64,000 nt of DNA from contig JACPFW010000037.1 of NCBI GenBank assembly GCA_016182795.1, positions 36,936-100,935 on the forward strand, given 5' to 3'. How positions within the stretch are numbered: position 1 is the first letter of the stretch; each line of letters starts with the position of its first letter. The notes beneath the pieces are model-generated. The model searched no databases. It worked only from the letters and a program-made list of their open reading frames with translations, and was not told the origin of the DNA. Position numbers and translations under genes: made by a program. The DNA is from Gemmatimonadota bacterium. Its GTDB lineage: Bacteria; Gemmatimonadota; Gemmatimonadetes; Gemmatimonadales; Gemmatimonadaceae. Positions 55,717 to 64,000 of this stretch are shown here, piece by piece.

Positions 55717-56471
55717 GTCCGCCTCCGCGCACGCGGCGGCGCCGCGGGGGCATCACGCGCCACAAGCCATCGCTCGACGGCGCGCACGTCCGCCAGGCGA
55801 AACAGGGCGCCGGTGGCGCCGGCCCCCACTTTGATCGAAACGCCGCCAAGGGCATTCACCGCCACGAACCCGGCCTCGTCCGTCACGTCGTCGCCGAGGA
55901 ATACCGGTCGGCGGCCGCGAAACGGGGCTTCATTGAGGAAGGCGCGAATCGCGGATCCCTTGTCCACGCCCGCCGGCAGCAGTTCGACGACGCACTTCCC
56001 ATTCAGCACGGCGAATTGCGGACCGAGTCGCTGTTGCTGAACGCGCATGAGTCGTCGGGCCATCGGCCCGAGGCGCGGTGCGGCGCGATAATGCAACGCC
56101 AGCGCATGCCCCTTCTCCTCGAGGAGCAACCCCGGTTGCGCCGCGATGGCGGGCACGATGGCGGCGCGCGCTCGATGGATGGCCGCTCGCCTCGCCCGTG
56201 ACGTCTGATGGACGCGACCGCGGGCATCGCGCCGCTCGGCGCCGTGCTGCCCCGCTGCCGGCAGGGGCCGGCCGAAGATCGCGTCGATATCCTCGAGGGC
56301 CCGTCCGCTCACCACGGCCACCGCGCCGCCGGTCGCGGTCTGCAGGTCGGCAAAACGTTTCTGGAGCACGGGCGAGACCTGTGCCGACGCCGGTGTGGCC
56401 GCCAGTTCGGCGAGCGTCCCGTCGATGTCAAAGAAGTACGCCCAGTCGACACACGGCGGCGGCGGGCGCAT
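55713..56471 (-). CDS. otsB: trehalose-6-phosphate phosphatase
   Basis: A 252-residue HAD-family phosphatase. The nucleophile motif is FFDIDGTLAEL, the Thr/Ser motif AVVSGR and the metal motif FLGDDVTDEAGF. It removes phosphate from trehalose 6-phosphate. I take the ATG at 56471, which shares one base with the otsA stop; an in-frame GTG three bases earlier is equally possible. The gene lies between otsA and the GH15 gene. Confidence 0.93.
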   Translation of the reverse strand: MRPPPPCVDWAYFFDIDGTLAELAATPASAQVSPVLQKRFADLQTATGGAVAVVSGRALEDIDAIFGRPLPAAGQHGAERRDARGRVHQTSRARRAAIHRARAAIVPAIAAQPGLLLEEKGHALALHYRAAPRLGPMARRLMRVQQQRLGPQFAVLNGKCVVELLPAGVDKGSAIRAFLNEAPFRGRRPVFLGDDVTDEAGFVAVNALGGVSIKVGAGATGALFRLADVRAVERWLVARDAPAAPPRARRRT

Positions 56472-58687
56472 CACGAGAACAGCCCTGACCGTTCGGGAAC
56501 GCGCTCACGCCGGCGCAAATCCGTGGCATCCACCAGCATGCGCCCCGCCCATCGATAGACGCTGAACTCGCGAATCAGACCCCGCATCAGCTGCATGCGA
56601 TCACGCTGCTCGCTGTCTGTCATGGTGAGGGCGAGGTGCAGCGCGAGCGCGCACTGATCCGCGTCGTACGGATTGACGATGAGCGCCTCGGGGAGCTCGC
56701 GCGCCGCCCCGGTGAAGCGGCTCAGCACGAGCACGCTGCGTTCGTCGTCTCGCGCCGCGACAAACTCCTTGGCCACGAGGTTCATGCCATCGTGCAGGCT
56801 GCTCACAAAGCATAGATTCGCCGCGCGATAGTACTCGTAGACCGCCGCCGGGCTGTGGTGCGCCACGGCAAGGATGATCGGCGGGTGCTCGGCACCGCTG
56901 AAGCGGTCGTTGATGCGACGCGCCAGCGCGCGGACCCGAGCCTCATAGTCCTGATACTGCTCGATACTGGTCCGGGTAGGCGCCGCCAGTTGGATAAAGG
57001 AGAACCGGCCGACCCACTCCGGGCGCAACTCCAGCAGCCGCTCGACGGCGCGGAAGCGCTCCTCGATCCCCTTCGTGTAATCCAGGCGATCCACGCCCAC
57101 GCCGATGGCGTGGTCGCGCGGCAGGTCATGCCGATCTCGCACCGCCGCCCGGCAGTCGCTGACCGACGACGACGTGAGCGCCGCCGGCGTCGGCCACTCG
57201 ATGGAAATCGGGTAGCGTTTGACGGTGGTCAGCGACGACTGGAACGTCACCGTGAACATCTCGCGATCTACCCGCGCCTCAAGCAGGCGGTCCACCGTAT
57301 CGAAGAAATTGTTGCAGTGGAACTGTGTGTGAAACCCCATCACCGTACTACCCAGCAGGCCATCCAGCAGTTCGCTGCGCCACGGACAGATGGCGAACGC
57401 CTCGGGATTCGGCCACGGGATATGCCAAAACGTGATGATGGTCGCCGACGGCAGCGCGTTCCGAATCATGCGCGGCGCCAGCGCGAGGTGAAAGTCCTGC
57501 ACCAGCACGATCGGGTTGCTGGAGGTGGCCTCCTTCGCCACGGCGTCGGCGAACCGCTGGTTCACACGGACGTACGTCTCCCAGTCAGCCGTGCGAAACG
57601 TCGGTCGCACGTGCGCGATGTGGCACAGCGGCCAGAGTCCCTCGTTGGCAAAGCCGTAGTAATAGCCGGCCTCCTCCTCGGGCGTCAGCCAGATCCGGCG
57701 GATGTCATACGACGGCGCGTCGGGCGGCACCGCCACGTGGTCGCGCGCGTCCACGGCCGTCCGATCCGCGCTGCCGTTGCCATGCGCAATCCACACCCCC
57801 GAACAGGCCCTCATGATCGGCTCAAGTGCGGTCACGAGTCCGCTCGCCGGGCGGCGCACGACCACCGCGCCGCGCTCGCGCTCGTGAATGTATGGTTGGC
57901 GGTTCGAGACCACGATTACCTGCTGGCCGCGCAACGGGCCGTGCAGCATCTCGCGAAGCGATTCCGGCGTCCAGACGACCTGGTCCTCGGCGCGCGAGCG
58001 GTGGGCGGTCTCGATATTCCGAATCAGTTCGCGTAGGTCGCGGGCCACGGGCGTCAGTTCAGGAGCGTACTCCATGGACGGCCGCAACAGCACCTCACCG
58101 CGCATCAGCGCGCGAAGTCCGTTGACCCACCCGCGCCAACTGAGCTGCGCAATGGCCACGGTGAGCAGCGAGACGACAACGCCGAGCAGGATGAACAGGT
58201 AGAAGATGTACTTGCGCGTTTCCGCGCTGCGGCGGTCGATGAAACTCATGTCGTGCACGAGCACCAGCGTGCCGCCCGAGCCATCGCTCAGCTCGAGCGG
58301 CACCGCACTGACATGCAGCGCGCCGTGCGGGCTCGCCACGATCCGACCCGAGGGCTCGTCGACGGGCGGCAGTCGGTCGCAGCGCATGTCGGTCGGCCAC
58401 ATTGGCGAGGTGACCGCCGCCCCGCCGCCGGCCGGACAGTACCCAACGGCGAACAGCCGTTCGTCGCTGGTCAGCCGCGCGAAGTATTGCCGAAGGCGCC
58501 CGACATCGCCGGCCTCGAGCAGCTGGCGCACCGGCTCCTGCACGGCGTTCGCCACGAAGCTGGCCCGGATATCCAGGTCGCGCACGAACCAGCGCAGAAT
58601 CTGACGGTCGACGACCGGCGACAGCGCCCACGCAAAGAGCGCAAGCAGCAACAGCAGCGGCGCAATGAAGCGCAGGGAGAGACGCAT
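56471..58687 (-). CDS. otsA: trehalose-6-phosphate synthase fused to an N-terminal membrane sensor-like module
   Basis: A 738-residue protein. Residues about 4-24 and 159-182 are transmembrane helices flanking an extracytoplasmic domain (about 25-158). A HAMP-like linker follows (about 183-235). From about residue 256 to 720 is a complete GT20 synthase: [32 protein letters not shown] and [14 protein letters not shown]. Standard OtsA is about 470 residues and soluble. It joins UDP-glucose (or another NDP-glucose) to glucose 6-phosphate. The layout is that of a chemoreceptor or histidine kinase input region attached to a biosynthetic enzyme, implying control of trehalose synthesis by an envelope signal. 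It heads the otsA-otsB-GH15 operon. Confidence 0.92.
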   Translation of the reverse strand: MRLSLRFIAPLLLLLALFAWALSPVVDRQILRWFVRDLDIRASFVANAVQEPVRQLLEAGDVGRLRQYFARLTSDERLFAVGYCPAGGGAAVTSPMWPTDMRCDRLPPVDEPSGRIVASPHGALHVSAVPLELSDGSGGTLVLVHDMSFIDRRSAETRKYIFYLFILLGVVVSLLTVAIAQLSWRGWVNGLRALMRGEVLLRPSMEYAPELTPVARDLRELIRNIETAHRSRAEDQVVWTPESLREMLHGPLRGQQVIVVSNRQPYIHERERGAVVVRRPASGLVTALEPIMRACSGVWIAHGNGSADRTAVDARDHVAVPPDAPSYDIRRIWLTPEEEAGYYYGFANEGLWPLCHIAHVRPTFRTADWETYVRVNQRFADAVAKEATSSNPIVLVQDFHLALAPRMIRNALPSATIITFWHIPWPNPEAFAICPWRSELLDGLLGSTVMGFHTQFHCNNFFDTVDRLLEARVDREMFTVTFQSSLTTVKRYPISIEWPTPAALTSSSVSDCRAAVRDRHDLPRDHAIGVGVDRLDYTKGIEERFRAVERLLELRPEWVGRFSFIQLAAPTRTSIEQYQDYEARVRALARRINDRFSGAEHPPIILAVAHHSPAAVYEYYRAANLCFVSSLHDGMNLVAKEFVAARDDERSVLVLSRFTGAARELPEALIVNPYDADQCALALHLALTMTDSEQRDRMQLMRGLIREFSVYRWAGRMLVDATDLRRRERVPERSGLFS

Positions 58688-58826
58688 GCTCGGCTCCTCT
58701 CGGCACCGCTACACTGGCGCCCGAGCGACTGCATTGGAGACCCGAGGCGTTGCGACTTCGCGCAGCCATCGGAGCACAATCCACACCCACGACCCGCGCG
58801 GCAACTCGCGCACTGGAGCCGCCCAA

Positions 58827-58900
<74 letters not shown>

Positions 58901-58957
58901 AACGAGGGAAAGCTATGCGTCCGGCGGGGCGATGCCAATTCTTGTGAAAGCGGTATT

Positions 58958-58978
58958 TTCCTTTCCACTTTTAAGGAA
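58958..58978 (+). promoter_or_regulatory. A+T-rich leader with a short inverted repeat upstream of the copper-receptor genes
   Basis: TTCCTT (58958-58963) and AAGGAA (58973-58978) are inverted around nine bases, in a stretch much richer in A+T than its surroundings. It lies 21 bases before the next ATG, where a promoter and metal-responsive operator would be expected. TAGATT at 58988-58993 could be a -10. No good -35 is placed. Confidence 0.3.
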
Positions 58979-58999
58979 TTGATGCATTAGATTACTCGC

Positions 59000-59473
59000 A
59001 TGCTGCTTCGCCCACTGCGTCGGCTGCATCGGCTCCTCGTACCGCTTCAAGCGGCCGCGATGGTGGCGTTCGCCGTACGGTTGGGCTGGGGGCACGATCC
59101 ACAGTGCCCGCACCACGCGGGCGCCGCGGCGCATCGCGCCGCCACTCCGCAGGTGCCAGCGTACGCGACACACGACGCGCACACGAATCACGCGGCGCAT
59201 GCCACCAGCGCCAGCGCCGTTTCGGGTGCGGCGCCCGATGCCGCCCCCCGCGGCGGCGCCGACGGCAATTGCCACTGTCTCGATAAGGACTACTGCCTCG
59301 GTGGCGCCACGGCTCTGCCGCAGCTCGCCGCCGGGTCGCCGCTGCCGGAGGCGCCGTTGCGTTGGGTTGAACCGGCGCCGCCGATTCGCACCCTGCCGGC
59401 GACGTGCGATGCGTACCGCTCGCACCGGCTCCCGTTCCCCAACGCCCCACCCTGCACCGTCGTCCGTTCGTGA
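59000..59473 (+). CDS. His-rich secreted small protein, possible copper binding
   Basis: A 157-residue protein with an N-terminal basic and hydrophobic signal-like segment (residues 1-31). A His-rich region follows (about 32-75, with HDPQCPHHAG, HDAHTNHAAHA) and then CHCLDKDYC. It ends in a Pro-rich tail. The layout recalls small exported metal-binding proteins (DUF2946-like) that precede copper receptors, but I cannot assign a family. It lies 58 bases before a TonB-dependent receptor with copper ligands and is probably co-transcribed with it. Confidence 0.6.
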   Translation: MLLRPLRRLHRLLVPLQAAAMVAFAVRLGWGHDPQCPHHAGAAAHRAATPQVPAYATHDAHTNHAAHATSASAVSGAAPDAAPRGGADGNCHCLDKDYCLGGATALPQLAAGSPLPEAPLRWVEPAPPIRTLPATCDAYRSHRLPFPNAPPCTVVRS

Positions 59474-59531
59474 TCCGGCGCGCCGCTTCCGGCGCGCGAA
59501 TCCACCACATCGACTGCAGGAGCCCTCCCTG

Positions 59532-61772
59532 ATGCGTTTCGCATTCTCGGGAGCGCGCGTCGCGCGCCGTTTGGCGTGCGTTGCGTGCGTCCCTCTCGTG
59601 GCGTTCGCCCAACAGACCGCCAAGCAGGCGGTCATCGCGGATGCCCACACACGCCTTCCCCTTGCCGGTGTCGTCCTTGATGGAGCCGGCCTGCTCATTC
59701 GGACCGATGCGAGCGGGCGTCTGACCATTCCCGCGACGCCGGATCGCGCCGCGCTGACGCTGCGACGGACGGGCTACCGTCCGCTCGCGCTCGGCGCGGC
59801 GATGCCCAGCGACACCATTCTTCTTGTACCCGAACCCACGCTGCTCTCCACTGTCACGGTCGAGTCGCGAGCGGCGGGCAACATGCTCGCGACCGGTACC
59901 ACACAGCCCGTGAGTTCGGTTTCTCGCGCCCAACTCGACGCCGCCGCCGCGCCGTCACTTGCCGACGCCCTCAAAGGCATCGAGGGGATCAGTGTGCAGC
60001 GCCCCGGCGCGTGGGGAAGCAAGGCCTTCGTCCGAGGGCTCGGCGGCGAACGTGTCGCCGTGCTGATTGACGGACAGCGCGTCAACCGCGCCTGTACGTT
60101 CGGTATGGATCAAGGGCTCGCCACGGTCGACCCCGCGACGGTCGAGCGCGTAGAGATGCTCAGCGGTCCGGGGTCCACCCTGTACGGCTCAGGCAACGTC
60201 GGCGGCGTGATCAATGTGGTGACGCGCCGCGCGGCCACGGCGGGGCGGCGCGGCGGCGAGGTGCGCGCCGCCACGTCGAGCGCGGTGCCGGGCGCGAGCG
60301 CCGGCGCGACTTTCTCGGCGGCGGGACAGCGTTCCGACGTTGTCTTCTCCGCCGATGCCGCGTCTTTCGGCGACTATCGCGCCCCGACGGGCACGGTGAA
60401 TGAATCGGGGCTCCGCACCCTCAGCCTCGACGCGAAGGCGAGCCTTCAACCGACCGCGCCGACGCGACTGTCGGTGCAGGGCGCCGCGTATGAGGGGCGC
60501 GACATTGGGTACCCCGGCTCGATGGGCGCGACGATACCGCGCGAAAGCCGCTATAGCGGAGCCGTGGAGTGGGGCGCACAGCTCTCGCGCGGCGCGCTCG
60601 ATGCCGTGTCGACCCGCGTCTTCGCGCAGCGACTCGAGCACGACATGTCGGTGCAAATGGCAATGATGATGAACGCCATGAAGGTGACGCAGGTAACAGA
60701 TGCCCGTTCGCACTCACTCACCTCGGGAGCGCGGACACAGCTGCGCCTCGTGCCGTCCGCGACGCTGCGCCTTGATGCTGGAGCGGAGGCAGTGCAATGG
60801 CGGGCGGAGGCGACGCGAGTCACGCAGCGTGTATCAACGCCCGCGCCGGCCCCGACTGTTTTGCACACCTGGCCGGATGTCCGTGTGCTCGATGCCGGAA
60901 TCTTTGCCCAGGGCGAGTGGCAGGCCGCCGCACGCCTGAGCATCACCGGCGGCCTGCGCGCCGATTACATCGATAAGCACGCGACTGGATGGGCCACCGA
61001 CGACCAGTGGATCAGCACCGGCAATGCGGGGGCAATCCTGCGACTCGGCAACAGCGTGCGCGCCCGCGCGAATTTCGGCGTTGGCTATCGCGTCCCCGAC
61101 CCCACGGAGTCGTTCGGACTCGCTCTGCGTCCAGACGGCTACGTGTACCAGGGAACGCCCAGCCTGCGCACGGAGATGGCGCACAACACCGAGTTCGGCC
61201 TGATGTATGACCGCAGCGTCGGCGGACACCTGCTGTCCAGCTCGATGTCCGTTTTCGACAACCGTCTCTCCGACCTCATCGCGCCGGTGCTCGTGCCGGG
61301 CGAGACAGTGGGCGGCCGCCCGGTTCGCGCCTACGCCAACGTGGCGCGCGCCGAACTCACGGGAGTGACGGGAAGCGCATCCGTCACGACGTCGTCTGGT
61401 CAGCGCCTTTCAGTGGCCGCCCAGCGTCTCCGAGGAACGAACCGCGTCGACGAAACACCGTTGGCGCAGGTACCCCCCGCCGAGGCAATGCTCACCCTCC
61501 ACTTCACACAGCGAAGGTACGCGGCACGTCCGTGGCTGGAGGCAGGCTGGCGCGTGGTTGCCGGACAGGATCGGGTGGCGGCATCGACAAGCGAGTTGCG
61601 GACGCCCGGCTTTGGCACGCTCGACCTGCGTGCTGGGGGAATGCTCGCCGGCGTGCGCCTCACCGCGGGCGTGGAGAACGTGCTCAACCGTGCCTTTCGC
61701 GAGCACGTGGATCCGGGGACCATTCTTCGTCCCGGCCGTAACGTGTTCGCCCGCATGACGCGGACTTTCTGA
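59532..61772 (+). CDS. TonB-dependent copper receptor, OprC-like
   Basis: A 746-residue protein starting at ATG 59532; a longer in-frame reading overlaps the small gene and is rejected. It has a signal peptide (about 1-26), a carboxypeptidase-like beta-sandwich (about 30-100), a plug domain (about 120-235, with FVRGLGGERVAVLIDGQRV and LYGSGNVGGVINVV) and a barrel ending in terminal Phe (RMTRTF). The copper ligands described for Pseudomonas OprC, CxxxM and HxM, are both present: C188/M192 in NRACTFGMDQG and H370/M372 in LEHDMSVQM. A Met-rich run (residues 376-383) adjoins the second. It should import copper across the outer membrane using TonB-ExbBD. Confidence 0.88.
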   Translation: MRFAFSGARVARRLACVACVPLVAFAQQTAKQAVIADAHTRLPLAGVVLDGAGLLIRTDASGRLTIPATPDRAALTLRRTGYRPLALGAAMPSDTILLVPEPTLLSTVTVESRAAGNMLATGTTQPVSSVSRAQLDAAAAPSLADALKGIEGISVQRPGAWGSKAFVRGLGGERVAVLIDGQRVNRACTFGMDQGLATVDPATVERVEMLSGPGSTLYGSGNVGGVINVVTRRAATAGRRGGEVRAATSSAVPGASAGATFSAAGQRSDVVFSADAASFGDYRAPTGTVNESGLRTLSLDAKASLQPTAPTRLSVQGAAYEGRDIGYPGSMGATIPRESRYSGAVEWGAQLSRGALDAVSTRVFAQRLEHDMSVQMAMMMNAMKVTQVTDARSHSLTSGARTQLRLVPSATLRLDAGAEAVQWRAEATRVTQRVSTPAPAPTVLHTWPDVRVLDAGIFAQGEWQAAARLSITGGLRADYIDKHATGWATDDQWISTGNAGAILRLGNSVRARANFGVGYRVPDPTESFGLALRPDGYVYQGTPSLRTEMAHNTEFGLMYDRSVGGHLLSSSMSVFDNRLSDLIAPVLVPGETVGGRPVRAYANVARAELTGVTGSASVTTSSGQRLSVAAQRLRGTNRVDETPLAQVPPAEAMLTLHFTQRRYAARPWLEAGWRVVAGQDRVAASTSELRTPGFGTLDLRAGGMLAGVRLTAGVENVLNRAFREHVDPGTILRPGRNVFARMTRTF

Positions 61773-61823
61773 GGCGTTGCCGACGCCAGCCCGCCAGCAT
61801 CGGGGGACGCGCGTTAGCACAGC

Positions 61824-61851
61824 GGGGCGGCTTCCAGCAGGGAGCCGCCCC
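61824..61851. terminator. hairpin between convergent genes, possible bidirectional terminator
   Basis: GGGGCGGCT (61824-61832) and AGCCGCCCC (61843-61851) form a perfect 9-bp stem that extends with wobble pairs. It lies between the ends of the copper receptor and the PIG-L gene. No T-run follows on either strand, so termination would be weak or factor-dependent. Confidence 0.4.
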
Positions 61852-61860
61852 GTTGCCACA

Positions 61861-62664
61861 TTACGGCAGCGCGTCGAGCACCCGCCGCCGGGCTTCCGGC
61901 TCGACCGCAAACGCCACCGCCTGGCCCTTGTACACGACCGCGCCGCGCACGGTCGCCAGCGACGTGTAATACTCCACATACGGGAAGTTGGCGATCGCCC
62001 CGCGGGCGAACTCGTACTTCGACACCGCAGACCGCCACGCGTCGAGCTGGTCCGACACGCGGACGTACACGTACGGCATGAAGTTGGTGGCGTCTTCCCA
62101 GTTGTCGGTGTACCAGACCGATCGGATGCCGCGATGCGCGGGATGCGCCAGTTGGACGCCCGACAGCGACGCCAGGAGCACGGCGTCTTGCACGATCGCG
62201 CTAGTGATCGAATGATCCTTGTGCAGGCTTTCCTTCCAATGCGTGAAGACCATGGTCGGCCTCATCTGCCGCATCACGTCGGCCACGTACCTCCGCGCCG
62301 CTTCATCATTGGGAATCTCACCATCCTTGAACGGCCCGAACAACACCTCGGCGCCGAGATCAGCGGCGACGGCCTCGGCCTCCCGCTTCTTCTGCGCGCC
62401 ATACTCGGCCGGACTGAGCTTCGGGTTGCCTCCCTCGCCGAGCGACAGGTGCAGGATCACCACGCGATCGCCGCGCTGATGCGCGCCCAGCAACACGGCG
62501 CCGGCGGTGAGTTCCATATCGCCGGCGTGCGCGCCGATGGCCAGAATGGTGCGAGCGGGGGCCGCTGCGCTCGCCGGAGCGGCGGCCGGCACGGCCTGTG
62601 CGCCGAGGCCCCGTGCGCCGAGCGCCAGAGCGGCGAGAATGATGGTGAAACGAGTGCGACGCAT
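61861..62664 (-). CDS. exported PIG-L family hydrolase
   Basis: A 267-residue protein starting at ATG 62664, which gives a signal peptide (MRRTRFTIILAALALGARGL); the 34 upstream in-frame residues lack signal character. The PIG-L/LmbE fold is shown by IGAHAGDMELTAGAVLLG, HLSLGEGGNPKLSP and FTHWKESLHKDHS. Family members deacetylate N-acetyl sugars. The usual AHPDD is here AHAGD: the zinc-binding His and last Asp remain, but the catalytic-base Asp is Gly. Activity is therefore uncertain, and the substrate is unknown. Confidence 0.8.
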   Translation of the reverse strand: MRRTRFTIILAALALGARGLGAQAVPAAAPASAAAPARTILAIGAHAGDMELTAGAVLLGAHQRGDRVVILHLSLGEGGNPKLSPAEYGAQKKREAEAVAADLGAEVLFGPFKDGEIPNDEAARRYVADVMRQMRPTMVFTHWKESLHKDHSITSAIVQDAVLLASLSGVQLAHPAHRGIRSVWYTDNWEDATNFMPYVYVRVSDQLDAWRSAVSKYEFARGAIANFPYVEYYTSLATVRGAVVYKGQAVAFAVEPEARRRVLDALP

Positions 62665-62764
62665 CGAACGGCGCTCCAGGCTGATCCGACGTCCGGAAAC
62701 TAGCGACAATGGCGCCCCGCCGTCATATCGAATAGCCTTCTTTCTTCCCCGTCCCTTACCTGCC

Positions 62765-64000
62765 ATGCGCCTGAAACTCCTCCCCGCCCTGCTTCTCGCC
62801 GCGCCGCTCGCCGCGCAGCAGCCAGTCGCCGACCGTTATCGCGATGTGGCCAACAAGATCATCGACGCCGCGCTTGCCGATTCCACCGGCGCGTGGAACC
62901 GGCTCGCCGACTTCGTGGACTACAGCGGCCCGCGCCTTGCCGGCAGCGCCAATCTCGAGCGCGGCATCGGCTGGGTGCTCGCGCAGATGAAGCAGGATGG
63001 ACTCGCCAACGTGCGCGGCGAACCCGCGATGGTGCCGCACTGGGTGCGCGGCCGCGAGTCGATCACCATGCGCCAGCCGCGCGAGGCCGACGTGCCGATG
63101 CTCGGGCTCGGCGGCACCGTGGGCACGCCCGCTGGCGGCATCACCGCGGAACTGCTGGTCGTCTCCAGCTTCGACGAGTTGGCCAAGCGGGCCGCCGACG
63201 CCAAGGGGAAGATCGTGCTGTTCGACGTGCCGTTCACGAATTACGGCGAAACCGTGCAGTACCGCACGAGCGGCGCCGTTGCCGCGGCCAAGCTTGGTGC
63301 GGTGGCGTCGCTGATTCGCTCCGTCGGCCCGTGGGGGCTCCGCACCCCGCACACCGGCGTGATGCGCTACGACTCCACGGTCACACGCATCCCCGCCGCC
63401 GCCATTCCACTGGAAGACGCGACGATGTTCCATCGCATGCAGGCGCGCGGCACCAAGATCGTGCTCTCCATCTCAATGGAGGCGCAGACGCTGCCCGACG
63501 TGCCGTCGAGCAATCCGATGGGCGAACTGACGGGGCGTGAGAAGCCGAACGAGATCGTGGCCATCGGTGGCCACATCGACTCGTGGGACGTGGGCCTTGG
63601 CGCGATGGACGACGCCGGCGGCATCGTCGTGGCGTGGGAAGCCGTTCGCCTGCTCAAGCGCCTTGGGTTGACGCCGCGCCGGAGCATCCGCGTGGTGGGC
63701 TGGGTGAACGAGGAAAACGGCGGGCGCGGTGGGTCGGCGTACCGCGACGCGCATGTCAACGAGCCGCACTCGCTGCTCATCGAGTCCGACGCCGGTGTGT
63801 TTGCGCCGCTCGGGTTCGGCTTTACGGGCAGCGACTCGGCGCGCGCCATCGTCAAGCAGATTGGCGGGCTCCTCGATCGCATTGGCGCGGGCAGGATTGG
63901 CCCCAATGGCGGTGGCGCCGATATCGGACCGCTGATGAGCACCGGCGTACCGGGGATGGGACTCGATGTCGATGGCAGCAAGTACTTTGTCTACCACCAC
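62765..64000 (+). CDS. secreted M28 family metallopeptidase with protease-associated domain (partial)
   Basis: The first 412 codons of a gene that runs off the window end. It has a signal peptide (MRLKLLPALLLAAPLAAQ), a protease-associated-type insert (about residues 110-240) and a catalytic domain. The dinuclear zinc site is visible: His/Asp in GGHIDSWDVG, Asp in AMDDAGG, the Glu pair in NEENGG, Asp in ESDAG and a final His in KYFVYHH. The layout matches carboxypeptidase Q-like M28 exopeptidases that process peptides outside the cytoplasm. Confidence 0.88.
   Translation, partial: MRLKLLPALLLAAPLAAQQPVADRYRDVANKIIDAALADSTGAWNRLADFVDYSGPRLAGSANLERGIGWVLAQMKQDGLANVRGEPAMVPHWVRGRESITMRQPREADVPMLGLGGTVGTPAGGITAELLVVSSFDELAKRAADAKGKIVLFDVPFTNYGETVQYRTSGAVAAAKLGAVASLIRSVGPWGLRTPHTGVMRYDSTVTRIPAAAIPLEDATMFHRMQARGTKIVLSISMEAQTLPDVPSSNPMGELTGREKPNEIVAIGGHIDSWDVGLGAMDDAGGIVVAWEAVRLLKRLGLTPRRSIRVVGWVNEENGGRGGSAYRDAHVNEPHSLLIESDAGVFAPLGFGFTGSDSARAIVKQIGGLLDRIGAGRIGPNGGGADIGPLMSTGVPGMGLDVDGSKYFVYHH

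Noticed and set aside
59199..59531. An N-terminal extension of the copper receptor
   Set aside because: It overlaps the His-rich gene in another frame and would bury the signal peptide that starts at ATG 59532.

Overview
The window looks like a chromosomal segment of a high-GC, didermic (LPS-bearing) bacterium, most probably a member of the Gemmatimonadota. This rests on my recognition of gene content, not on alignment: high GC throughout, KDO/Lpt lipopolysaccharide genes, TonB-dependent and TolC-type outer membrane proteins, the futalosine menaquinone route, a UPF0182 protein and secreted M28 peptidases. Almost all genes from 1 to 44,400 lie on the + strand in tightly overlapped operons. From 44,700 onward the strands are mixed.

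Layout. 1-2680: the end of a phosphohexomutase and a UPF0182 membrane protein. 2848-11463: a five-gene block encoding a putative extracellular electron-transfer chain. It comprises a diheme membrane cytochrome b, a membrane-anchored Fe-S flavoprotein, a 23-heme and a 34-heme c-type cytochrome, and an outer-membrane beta-barrel. The 34-heme protein contains eight exact-period 73-residue triheme modules. This block is the most unusual part of the window. 11564-14126: sucCD and ndk. 14215-20210: a yceD-rpmF-plsX-fabHDG-acpP-fabF lipid synthesis cluster. 20214-23302: mqnE-mqnA-mqnC. 23317-27639: an IspF carrying a Clp N-terminal domain, then DedA, XerD, a PabA/TrpG glutaminase and an M19 dipeptidase.

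27808-37360: an envelope operon with its own strong promoter, kdsB-pyrG-kdsA-kdsC-kdsD-lptC-lptA-lptB-rpoN. It runs from CMP-KDO supply to LPS transport, and its LptB has a long N-terminal extension. 37419-43564: glycosyltransferases and polytopic membrane proteins for surface glycan or lipid-linked sugar synthesis, followed by dapF. 44398-44746: a non-coding region with two opposed terminators flanking a pair of DnaA-box-like sequences beside an AT-rich stretch.

45574-52694: a TetR-regulated tripartite ABC exporter resembling the E. coli ybhGFSR system, with its own TolC-like protein. 52698-58687 (minus strand): an otsA-otsB-GH15 trehalose operon in which OtsA is fused to a membrane sensor-like module, followed by a beta-propeller lipoprotein. 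58827-58900: tRNA-Arg(CCT). 59000-61772: a His-rich secreted protein and a TonB-dependent receptor carrying the CxxxM and HxM copper ligands of OprC. 61861-64000: a PIG-L-type hydrolase and the start of an M28 peptidase cut by the window edge.

The respiratory themes fit together. Futalosine-pathway menaquinone and succinyl-CoA synthetase support respiration. The multiheme block could move electrons between cytoplasmic NAD(P)H or membrane carriers and the cell exterior. Its direction and partner acceptors cannot be read from sequence.
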